Origin: Kiritimatiellia bacterium
GTDB lineage: Bacteria > Verrucomicrobiota > Kiritimatiellia > RFP12 > UBA1067
Assembly (NCBI GenBank): GCA_017962315.1
Contig: JAGCVN010000050.1
Span: 1 to 61,921, forward strand
Direction: 5' to 3'
DNA length: 61,921 nucleotides
Both the position numbers and the translations under genes were made by a program. Shown in pieces: positions 8,671 to 15,891 of this stretch. Within the stretch, counting starts at the first letter, position 1; each line of letters opens with the position of its first letter. The notes under the pieces are model-generated. The model searched no databases. It was not told the origin of the DNA and saw only the letters and a program-made list of their open reading frames with translations.

Positions 8671-10686
8671 TCAGGGGGCTTTTCGCGTGACGGAATGGGT
8701 GACGGTGCCGTCGGCGGCGCGTTTCGCGCTGATACGATGCCCTCCGGGAATACGTAGGTTCGTAAACGAGACCTCTTTGCCGTCCCACGCTTTCGGAAGC
8801 GCAGGGAACAGTTTGTAATTCCCGGTGGCGGGATCGTAGGAGAGCAGCATCTCCTGGATGCCGCGCGCGTAGCCAAAATTACCTTCGAGCGTGAACGGCC
8901 GGTAGGTGAAACGCGAGAGTCCGCATTTGAGCTGGTCGCCGTTCACATGGAACCCATTGCGCGTGACGAACGCACGCTGGAAGTCTTTAAGGTAACGAAA
9001 CGCCTTGTCGCCGCGTCCGAGCCTCGCCTCGAAGCATCCCGCCCACGAGAACGAATAACCGCACCACAACCTCGTGCCCAGCCCTTCCCACCAGTCCACG
9101 GACTTCGCGAAGTCCACCCCCTTCTCATGCGGGACATTCGTTAACGGGAACACCTGCATGAGGTGTGATGCATGGCGGTGAGAGGACTTGAGCGGATTCC
9201 CGGCGGAAATCTCCAACACCCCGTCCGCCGCGACGTTCGGCGGTCCGAACGTGCCGACGCAGGCCCGCCACTTCGCCGCCTCATCCGCGTTCCCGCACGC
9301 CTCGGCAAGGCGTGAGAGCCACACGTAGAAACTGTTCAGAATCGCCCGCTCGTAACTGGAGTTCGCGTTTAAGAAACACTCGTTCCGGTTGTCGCCGACC
9401 TCCGGCGAACACGAAAGCTCCAACCTCCTCACGCCGTCCGCGACTTTCCATGTATGTTCAAGCCCGGCGGCCAGCTCGCGACCGAACGCAAGGTACTTCG
9501 CCGCCTTCGCGGGCGTCGGGTCGTAGTCCCATGCGTCGCAGAAGGTGTTGTAGGCCCAGATGCCGTGGATCGGTGGGATCGTGTAGGCGGTCCAGCCGAG
9601 GATGGGCTGCGCGGCGTACCCCATCGTCGGCGGGATGACGGCACCGTCCCCGCCCTTGAAAATCTTGCGGCAGAACTCACGGCATTCGGGAAGCCGCTCG
9701 ATGTAGAAGTCCGCGAACGCCTCGAGCGCCTCGATGCACCCGGCCGGGCCCGCCGCCCAGTAGGTCATCTCGGTGTTGAGGTCATTGTGGTAGTCGCCAT
9801 GCCACGGCGGGAGCTTCCCGTTGTCGGCCGTCCAAAGCCCCTGCAGCGCGAGCGGTGCGCCCCCCCGGCGCGCGCCCGCCCCGTAGAGGTAGATCGCGAA
9901 GTCGTAGAGACGCTGCATATCGGGATCGGGGAGCGAGACGGAACTCTCCGCATTGAACGTCGCCCAGAAGGAGGAACGCGGACCGTCGCCGACGGGACGG
10001 AACCTCACACCGCCCTCGAAATCCTTGTCGAACCTGTTGTCCGCGCCTTTGCGGCGAAACCGCCTGTAGACGGCTTTCCCCTCGTCGATCGAGACAACCG
10101 GGGCGGGATACCCGCCTAGCTTTTTGAACGACGGATTCTCGCGGAATTCTTTCGCCGTGAATGTAACCCCGTCAGGAATACGCAGGGAGAGAAGCGTGTC
10201 GCCGTCGTCGAACCAGGCGAGAATGTCCTTTTCACCGGCGGGCGTTACGACAGTCACAGTCGCCGCGGCGGTCGCGCCGTCGAGCCGGAAACGTCGAAGG
10301 GACTGCCCCGCACCGAGCTTCAGGACGAGACGCACCCCCGGAAGTTTTGTCGCCGACTCCCCTTTGTCGAAGATTTCCCTGCGTCTGGCATCATCCTTCT
10401 TCTTCACCGTATCGACGAGGGTATCCCACGTGAAGTCGGAGGAACCGTAGCGCGAGTGGATGATGTTATGCCAGAAATCCGCACGGTCGAGCGTAATGTT
10501 GAGCGTGTCACCGTCTCCCCACAACAGCGCCCCCGCACCGCCGTTTCCGAGAGGGATGCCTTCGTCCCACGTCGCGACCGGTGCGTCAAGCGACAAGAGG
10601 TCGCCGCGGCTTGACAACGAAATAAGGGCGAATGCGGCAAGAACCGACTTCCAGACGTGACCTGAACCTTGATGCAACATCGACAT
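8671..10686 (-). CDS. GH95 family glycoside hydrolase (alpha-L-fucosidase/galactosidase type)
   Basis: A 671-residue exported enzyme. GH95 members remove alpha-L-fucose or alpha-L-galactose with inversion. Recognisable family blocks are LQGLWTADNGKLPPWHGDYH, then NDLNTEMTYW (residues about 300-310, the active-site Asn/Asp strip), CSPE (about 425-428, expected general acid Glu) and HRHASHLMQVFPL (about 502). The first Asn of the usual NxNxEM strip is Asp here, so specificity may differ from classical fucosidases. A signal peptide covers about the first 25 residues. AAGGAAC lies upstream of the start. It follows the HzsA-like gene by 15 bases and is certainly in the same transcript. Fucosylated host or plant glycans are a plausible target (inference). 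Confidence 0.8.
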   Translation of the reverse strand: MSMLHQGSGHVWKSVLAAFALISLSSRGDLLSLDAPVATWDEGIPLGNGGAGALLWGDGDTLNITLDRADFWHNIIHSRYGSSDFTWDTLVDTVKKKDDARRREIFDKGESATKLPGVRLVLKLGAGQSLRRFRLDGATAAATVTVVTPAGEKDILAWFDDGDTLLSLRIPDGVTFTAKEFRENPSFKKLGGYPAPVVSIDEGKAVYRRFRRKGADNRFDKDFEGGVRFRPVGDGPRSSFWATFNAESSVSLPDPDMQRLYDFAIYLYGAGARRGGAPLALQGLWTADNGKLPPWHGDYHNDLNTEMTYWAAGPAGCIEALEAFADFYIERLPECREFCRKIFKGGDGAVIPPTMGYAAQPILGWTAYTIPPIHGIWAYNTFCDAWDYDPTPAKAAKYLAFGRELAAGLEHTWKVADGVRRLELSCSPEVGDNRNECFLNANSSYERAILNSFYVWLSRLAEACGNADEAAKWRACVGTFGPPNVAADGVLEISAGNPLKSSHRHASHLMQVFPLTNVPHEKGVDFAKSVDWWEGLGTRLWCGYSFSWAGCFEARLGRGDKAFRYLKDFQRAFVTRNGFHVNGDQLKCGLSRFTYRPFTLEGNFGYARGIQEMLLSYDPATGNYKLFPALPKAWDGKEVSFTNLRIPGGHRISAKRAADGTVTHSVTRKAP

Positions 10687-10701
10687 TTGCTGTTCCTTTT
10701 G

Positions 10702-12975
10702 TTATTCCGTCGAGTAAAGCACTCGTTTGCGTTTGAAATACTCCCACCGGGCGCGCTCCTCCTCATTCCAGTTCGCGCTTTCCTCGTAATCGCCGCAGAA
10801 CGGTATGCCGAGATCGACCCAGCAGGCAAGCGTCCGTTTTTCGACATCGGTCAACGCCTTGCAATGTTGCTTGTCAAGGCGTTCAGTGAAAAGACGGCTC
10901 ACACGCGAACCGTACGTAAGCGGAGGCAGCGGTGTCGGCACGGAAGCGGAGTGGATCCAGTTCACAAAGCCCTTCGGATTGTTCGGATCGGCAGTCCAAC
11001 GCAGTTCATCCGCTTTCGCCCCGATCTGTCGCGCGCGGGACAGGGACAAGTAGGCACGGGACCAATGGCGCTTTGAACGCACATCGCGGACCGGAGTGCC
11101 CGTAAGGTCGGGAATCGCCGCATACTTCTGCGGATCGTGGCATGACACGCACCGGCGATCCAGAATCGGCTGCACGTCCTTCGGGAAACTGAATCCCCTC
11201 GACGGTTTCGCGAGCGACACGAGGGCGCGGCCCTCCCGCGCCGTACCCTTCCTGAAGTCGGGTGCCTGATTCGGCGGTTCGTGACATCCCACGCAACTGG
11301 CTGTTTCGCCGGGCTGGAGGGTCGTCCAGCTGCGCATGGACTGCACCATCCTTCCGTTCTTGTCCAGGAGCATGAAGTAGATCGGGGTACGCGCCGGGAC
11401 TTCGACCGCGACCGATCCATCCTTCGCCACGGGCACTTCGCCGAGGACGCGCTTCACGCCCCACGTACCGTTGCCAAGCGCCGGCGGTGAACACGACATT
11501 CCCCCGCCACCGGGGCCGCTGTTTCCATTGCAGCCGATACCCGCCGTGCGGTAGTCGATCGAGACGACGCGCATGGACTTTACCGTTCCCCGGGGAACCC
11601 CCTTCATCGAATCCCCGACATACACATCGCGTATCGTCACGATACCCGTGGCACGGCTCTCGTCCGGTGCCTTCGACAGACGAACCGGCAGGTCGCGCGC
11701 GCAGAGCGGCACGGGTCTTCCGCAAGGGACCTTGCCCGCCTGGGAAACAAGCAGTTCCCGCGCCCCGTTGACGTCCGTCCAGTACAACGCGAACGGTGCC
11801 CGGTGGTCGCGGCACTTCGGATGCCCATTCGGGTCACGATTCCATCCCTGCGGCAGGAACGAAAGCACCACGCTGTTTTCATCCACAGGATACGGGTATG
11901 CAGCGACACGCCCCCACTGCCCGTCGACATCGACCTTGCGCGCCTTGGCGCGTCTGAGGGGTTCGAGTTGCCACGCACCCTCCGCTTCCTCGCGTCCTTC
12001 ACGCGGGTCGAAGCGCATCAGTTCGCCGGGCTGGAGGGAATGGTGTCCTGTACAGATACCGAAAAAGAGAGGGCTGTCCGGTACGGCACGGGCATGGATG
12101 AGCGTTGTGGGGAACCATGAATTACCGCCGTAGTAGGCCCGCTGGTTCGTCCCGTCCACGTTCATCGAAAAAAGAGGCTGGGGGTACATCTGCGAACGAT
12201 CGTTGTATTCCCAGCGCGTGTAGAGGATACGGCCGTCCCAAGTGAGGGCGGGATAGTTGTCGTGTACCTGATCGTACGTCACGCGGGTAATGTTAGCGCC
12301 GTCTGCATCGCACCGATAGAGGTTGCTCACCTCGGTCCACCAGCAATCGACAATCTGCATACAACGCGTGGAGTTGAAAAGAATACGCCCGTCGGGAAGA
12401 TAACACCCTTCATAATCAGCCACGCCCTTGCCGGATGTGAGCTGGCGCACGCCGCGTGTCGCAATATCCATTTCGTACAGGTGGAAATCGTCGCCAAGGT
12501 TGCTTGCCTTGAACGAGTAAAGGATACGCTTGCCGTCGGGGGAGACGTCCACGTCGCGGAAGCACCCCTCCTTCGTCTCCAAAAGCGCAGTTTCCTTCCA
12601 CAGCCCTTCCGGATTGTACTCCGCCACGCAGAGCGAAGAACCGATTCGCGGGAACGTCCGTTCTGCGTGGGCATCCGAGACGGCCTCCGTGTAGGCGTAG
12701 TGCGAACCGCCCATCACATAGTGGCGGCAATACACCCACTTTTTCGACATTTTAACAACGGGCGCGAGGCGGCGGGTACGACGCTCCAGCATGGACACAC
12801 GCCACTTGCCCCGTTCGGCATCGGACGGAGGCACACCATCCTGCTGCGCGACCCAGTCAACCTCCAGTTCGTCCCCCTTGAAAGTTTGCGTCCCAGAAAC
12901 CTTCGCATGATTGTCCGCCGCCGCGCCGGAAACGACGGCCATCATCGTCAAAAAAAACAGGCATCTTGTTAACAT
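10702..12975 (-). CDS. HzsA-like exported protein: beta-propeller with two c-type haem motifs
   Basis: A 757-residue protein with a signal peptide (MLTRCLFFLTMMAVVSGAAA). Residues about 120-420 contain TolB/PD40-like propeller strands such as DVSPDGKRILYSF and LPDGRILFNSTRC. The C-terminal part has two CxxCH haem c attachment motifs, CVGCH (about 562) and CVSCH (about 610), separated by FPKDVQPILDRRC. This is the architecture of HzsA-related proteins, named after the hydrazine synthase alpha subunit, which are widespread in PVC genomes with no link to anammox. It would act in the periplasm in electron transfer or redox chemistry; the substrate is unknown. It heads the operon with GH95, the BPL_N protein and MATE. 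The promoter position implies a leaderless mRNA. A homologue lies at 26000-29098. Confidence 0.78.
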   Translation of the reverse strand: MLTRCLFFLTMMAVVSGAAADNHAKVSGTQTFKGDELEVDWVAQQDGVPPSDAERGKWRVSMLERRTRRLAPVVKMSKKWVYCRHYVMGGSHYAYTEAVSDAHAERTFPRIGSSLCVAEYNPEGLWKETALLETKEGCFRDVDVSPDGKRILYSFKASNLGDDFHLYEMDIATRGVRQLTSGKGVADYEGCYLPDGRILFNSTRCMQIVDCWWTEVSNLYRCDADGANITRVTYDQVHDNYPALTWDGRILYTRWEYNDRSQMYPQPLFSMNVDGTNQRAYYGGNSWFPTTLIHARAVPDSPLFFGICTGHHSLQPGELMRFDPREGREEAEGAWQLEPLRRAKARKVDVDGQWGRVAAYPYPVDENSVVLSFLPQGWNRDPNGHPKCRDHRAPFALYWTDVNGARELLVSQAGKVPCGRPVPLCARDLPVRLSKAPDESRATGIVTIRDVYVGDSMKGVPRGTVKSMRVVSIDYRTAGIGCNGNSGPGGGGMSCSPPALGNGTWGVKRVLGEVPVAKDGSVAVEVPARTPIYFMLLDKNGRMVQSMRSWTTLQPGETASCVGCHEPPNQAPDFRKGTAREGRALVSLAKPSRGFSFPKDVQPILDRRCVSCHDPQKYAAIPDLTGTPVRDVRSKRHWSRAYLSLSRARQIGAKADELRWTADPNNPKGFVNWIHSASVPTPLPPLTYGSRVSRLFTERLDKQHCKALTDVEKRTLACWVDLGIPFCGDYEESANWNEEERARWEYFKRKRVLYSTE

Positions 12976-12981
12976 ACGTCG

Positions 12982-13010
12982 ATTCTAGCACATTTCAGCG
13001 TTCCACACAA
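12982..13010 (-). promoter_or_regulatory. Promoter giving a leaderless mRNA for the HzsA-like gene
   Basis: TTGTGT (13005-13010), a 17-base spacer, then TAGAAT (12982-12987) preceded by TGC as an extended -10. The downstream edge of the -10 is seven bases from the A of the ATG at 12975, so transcription should start at or next to the start codon. No Shine-Dalgarno sequence is present. Confidence 0.6.
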
Positions 13011-13210
13011 CCATCTTGATTCTTCTACTATGATTCTTTTTCGAAGAGAAGGATGTGTTCGTTGCCTTCGACAGATGCGGGCATTGTTTCACGCAGAGAG
13101 TTCAGAGATCCATAATTAGGCGCCTCCCTTTCCCCTACCCCGTCTGTCACTTCAAATGGGCGACGGGAAACGTCGACGTTCCCACTCCGCGTTTCTGTAT
13201 ATGAATCAAA

Positions 13211-13356
13211 TCGAAGTTTTGGTGGAACAGGAATCATCCTCGTTCACAAATCTTCATTGTCCACCCATACCAATGAAAGCAAGCAAACGGATTCGCTCAC
13301 GCCTAACGGTGTCCGCGAAGAGGAAGTGAGCCGCGTTAACGGCGAAAAATCCGTGC
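13211..13356 (+). repeat. Diverged dispersed repeat, copy A (decayed coding remnant)
   Basis: Matches 58019-58153 in inverted orientation over about 140 bases, most positions agreeing by eye, with a small insertion near 13241-13254. In the plus frame this copy reads THTNESKQTDSLTPNGVR and then EEEVSRVNGEKSV; the other copy, read on its minus strand, gives HTTENKQTDLLTPNGVR. Agreement at the peptide level suggests both are remnants of one gene family I do not recognise. Confidence 0.6.
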
Positions 13357-13692
13357 GCTGGGAGGAAATCGGGATTCTCGATGGTTGAACAATAAGAATT
13401 GAAGATCACGAACATTTCCGCCTCTTCAGGCATACGTGTGAGCATTTTATGCCGACTTTCGGGCATTTCGCCGAAACATGGATTCTCCGTCACCGCCTTT
13501 CCGTTTTGATTGAAACGCAGAGCGGACCGACCGTGCCGTGCGCGGGAGCATTCATGGGGATAAATGGCATTTTATAGGCAAGCCCGCCGCCCGCGCTCGC
13601 ACGGGAATGTACATGGGGGTAAGTTTCTGAAAACAACATGGACAACTCAAAACAACGTTTGCTTCTTCCGCGTACAACCATGCGCGGTTATG

Positions 13693-13716
13693 AAAACGCC
13701 GCGCTGTTGCGCGGCG
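13693..13716 (-). terminator. Candidate intrinsic terminator
   Basis: Perfect 7-bp stem CGCCGCG/CGCGGCG (13697-13703 and 13710-13716) with a six-base loop, followed on the minus strand by TTTT. It lies about 205 bases after the stop of the Gfo/Idh/MocA gene and would end that transcript. Confidence 0.5.
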
Positions 13717-13816
13717 AAAGAAGGATGTTGTCTTTACAAGTTGTTTCGGTTGTCACCAATCGAACTTATAGGCAAAACGCGGCGGCACAGAGGATTAAGA
13801 GGTGATGGATGAATCG

Positions 13817-13862
13817 CGTCCCTCCCGTAACAATACCGCCGATAGGTACGCCGGGAGGGACG
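13817..13862. repeat. Inverted repeat of the GGGAGGGACG hairpin family
   Basis: Perfect 11-bp arms CGTCCCTCCCG (13817-13827) and CGGGAGGGACG (13852-13862). Related arms occur at 16211-16260 and 57758-57787. There is no T-run, so it is not an obvious terminator. Confidence 0.55.
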
Positions 13863-13921
13863 AGACTGTTTCATCCGTTGATGAAACGAGGTTTTTAATC
13901 ACCTCTCTGACAAACAACACT

Positions 13922-15001
13922 TCAGCCGATTTTCGCGATCCGTTTCGTTTCAAGCGACTCGTAGCAGCCGAGCATCGCCTGGATGGTCTGCTTGTGCCAC
14001 TTGAGGTTGATGAGCGGCGTCTTGTGGTTGCGGATGCAATCGACGAACTCGTCGATCAAGCCCACCCATTCGTCGAAGTAGGTGTACTGCACCGTGTACC
14101 GGTCATTCGGCGCCCCGTTGTGGTAGACGTTCGGACCAAAGCAGTCGCAACTGATCATGCCCTTTTCGCCCGTGATCGTCACGTTCACTTCCATGCGCTT
14201 GGGGAAGCGTTCCCAGCCCGGGCCCGGCACTTTCAGCTTCTCCTCGAGGCGGCTCCACGAGGGATCGAAGAGGAACGCCGTGCCGTCCTTCATCTTGCCC
14301 ACGGCCATGAGCATGTCCTCGACCTTCAGGCCGTCGCGCAGGTTCGGCGCGACCTCGGCGTAGATGTAGTCGAAGTCGGAGCCGGTCAGGTGACGGATGA
14401 GGTCGAAGATGTGCGGATGGTCGCAGAGTGCGCCGCCGCGGAAGCGCGGATCGCCCTTTTTGAGCGGAACGACGCTCCCGAAGCTCGCCTTCGGGTCACC
14501 CTGCCACGGGAACGCCCACACCGGCGAGAGCGTGATGTTCGTCATCTGCACGGCCTTGATCTTGCCGACCGCCCCTTCTTTTACGAGCTTTTCAAGGCGG
14601 CGCACCACGGAGTTGTAGTGCATCTCGAGCTCGATCTGGCAGACGATCCCCGCCTTGTCGCAGAGGGCAATCATCTCGTCGTACTCCTTCATGTCGAACG
14701 ACGGAATCTTCATCGAGAGGATGTGGATGCCCTTCTCGGCGCACCACTTCATCTGCTCGAAGTGGCGGTCGTTCGCGGAGGCGATCACGACGGCCTCGAT
14801 GTCGGGGTGCTTCTTGTACATCTCCTCGGGGTCGAGGTAGCAGGGCACGCCGGTCTTGTAGAGTTCATAGACCTTCTTGGCCTCTTCGTCCTGCGCGCAG
14901 GACGCCACCCAGTCGAGTTTCTGGTTGTCGATGAGCGTCTGGTAATACTTGCGGGTATGACCGTGTGTCATGCCCATCATCGCGATTTTTACGGGTTTCA
15001 T
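13922..15001 (-). CDS. Gfo/Idh/MocA family oxidoreductase
   Basis: A 359-residue protein with an N-terminal Rossmann domain (KPVKIAMMGMTHGHTRKYY) and a C-terminal alpha/beta domain, the two-domain plan of NAD(P)-dependent sugar or inositol dehydrogenases. The nucleotide-binding loop is GMTHGH rather than the usual GxGxxG/A, and the usual EKP motif is replaced by MKIPS, so cofactor use may be atypical. No signal peptide. The start at 15001 overlaps the stop of the upstream gene by one base (TAATG), showing tight translational coupling. A longer upstream extension of the frame runs through that gene and is not real. It probably oxidises a sugar released by the secreted hydrolases; the substrate is unknown. 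Confidence 0.8.
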   Translation of the reverse strand: MKPVKIAMMGMTHGHTRKYYQTLIDNQKLDWVASCAQDEEAKKVYELYKTGVPCYLDPEEMYKKHPDIEAVVIASANDRHFEQMKWCAEKGIHILSMKIPSFDMKEYDEMIALCDKAGIVCQIELEMHYNSVVRRLEKLVKEGAVGKIKAVQMTNITLSPVWAFPWQGDPKASFGSVVPLKKGDPRFRGGALCDHPHIFDLIRHLTGSDFDYIYAEVAPNLRDGLKVEDMLMAVGKMKDGTAFLFDPSWSRLEEKLKVPGPGWERFPKRMEVNVTITGEKGMISCDCFGPNVYHNGAPNDRYTVQYTYFDEWVGLIDEFVDCIRNHKTPLINLKWHKQTIQAMLGCYESLETKRIAKIG

Positions 15002-15753
15002 TAGCGCACCTCCGAGACTTTGATCGACTGGTTCGTGTCGAGGCCCTTCTTGACGGCGATGGTCTTCGCGGCCTTCGCTTTGTCGGCGGCGAACGCGAGC
15101 GCAGCGGCCTTCGTGGCCTTCGCCCACGCGGCCTTCCACACTTTCGCGGAAGCGCGGCCCTGCAGGAGCGCGAACGCCGCACGCACGTTCCAGACCTCCT
15201 CGTAGGTGAGGCCGAATAGCTCGGTGTCGACATCCGTGAACTCCTCCATGCCCTTCGCGTTCGACACGCGGATCGAGGCGTGCGGGGTGTGCGTATCGAC
15301 CGTCTGATCGCACGCGACGCCGCGCTTCGCGATGATCTCGTGGCGGTCATACGCGGCCTCGCGCCGAGGCAGGCCCGCGCCGACTTCGACAGAGACATTC
15401 ACGTCGTTCGCGAGCTTCGCGAGCACGTTGATCGCGCTCCCGTTCGCGACGGCCATCACGCGCGTCACGTCGGACGCGCCGAGATACGCGGCGAGGTCTA
15501 GCTCCTTCGCAAGCAGCGCCTCAGCGTCCGCGCCCTTCTGCGCGAACGACGCGAAACGCAGCGTCGAGACACCCTCGAGCGTTCCGTTTTCGGTCATCTT
15601 CTTGAGTTCCACGATCTTGCGCTCCATGCGACCGGGCAGGAGCGGCGTGGCGCCCACGTAGCAGTGGCCGTCCTTGATCGTGATCTCGCCCGCCTTCGCG
15701 CCGTACTTCTCACGGAGGAAGTCGAGCCCTTTGTTCATCTTCGTCAGGTTCAT
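15001..15753 (-). CDS. Unrecognised 250-residue protein coupled to the oxidoreductase
   Basis: Start at 15753 (MNLTKMNKGLDFL), with AAAGGAAAGGAAC just upstream. No signal peptide and no membrane segment. I see no nucleotide-binding loop. The middle (LAAYLGASDVTRVMAVANGS, VSVEVGAGLPRREAAYDRHE) and the stretch FTDVDTELFGLTYEEVWNVR are regular alpha/beta sequence and could resemble the non-Rossmann half of Gfo/Idh/MocA proteins, but this is only an impression. The C-terminal 60 residues are rich in Ala and Lys. Coupling by TAATG to the dehydrogenase suggests a partner subunit or a step in the same pathway. It has its own promoter inside the end of the GH38-like gene. Confidence 0.65.
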   Translation of the reverse strand: MNLTKMNKGLDFLREKYGAKAGEITIKDGHCYVGATPLLPGRMERKIVELKKMTENGTLEGVSTLRFASFAQKGADAEALLAKELDLAAYLGASDVTRVMAVANGSAINVLAKLANDVNVSVEVGAGLPRREAAYDRHEIIAKRGVACDQTVDTHTPHASIRVSNAKGMEEFTDVDTELFGLTYEEVWNVRAAFALLQGRASAKVWKAAWAKATKAAALAFAADKAKAAKTIAVKKGLDTNQSIKVSEVR

Positions 15754-15862
15754 TTTGTTCCTTTCCTTTCTAGGACACGTCACAGCAGGCGCGAAGCGCG
15801 CCAACGCCGTCCATTCTCAGCCTCCGCAACTGAATGTGTGGCCGTCTTGATCATCGCCGGGT

Positions 15863-15891
15863 AGTCTACCAAATCCCTGCCAGCCGCGCAA
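15863..15891 (-). promoter_or_regulatory. Promoter for the unknown protein / oxidoreductase pair
   Basis: TTGCGC (15886-15891), 17-base spacer, TAGACT (15863-15868) with TGG extension. The -10 overlaps the TAG stop of the GH38-like gene. The leader to 15753 is about 100 bases. Confidence 0.5.

Larger units (their letters stand above)
13011..13921. other. Gene-poor intergenic region with remnants
   Basis: No frame here has both a ribosome binding site and recognisable protein character. The region holds one copy of a diverged repeat (13211-13356), a GC-rich hairpin with T-run (13693-13716), a long inverted repeat (13817-13862), and two small hairpins at 13868-13887 and just after it. Short frames at 13254-13493 and 13490-13681 (minus) look like decayed or chance reading frames. 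Confidence 0.6.

Noticed and set aside
10702..12975. Hydrazine synthase and anammox metabolism
   Set aside because: HzsA-like proteins are broad in PVC bacteria; the two-haem propeller alone does not indicate hydrazine synthesis, and no HzsB/C is present.
13254..13681. Two minus-strand frames of 79 and 63 residues as genes
   Set aside because: No ribosome binding sites. The first is antisense to repeat copy A, whose plus strand carries the conserved peptide.
13802..15004. 400-residue plus-strand frame opposite the oxidoreductase
   Set aside because: Shadow frame; the minus strand is an obvious Gfo/Idh/MocA protein.
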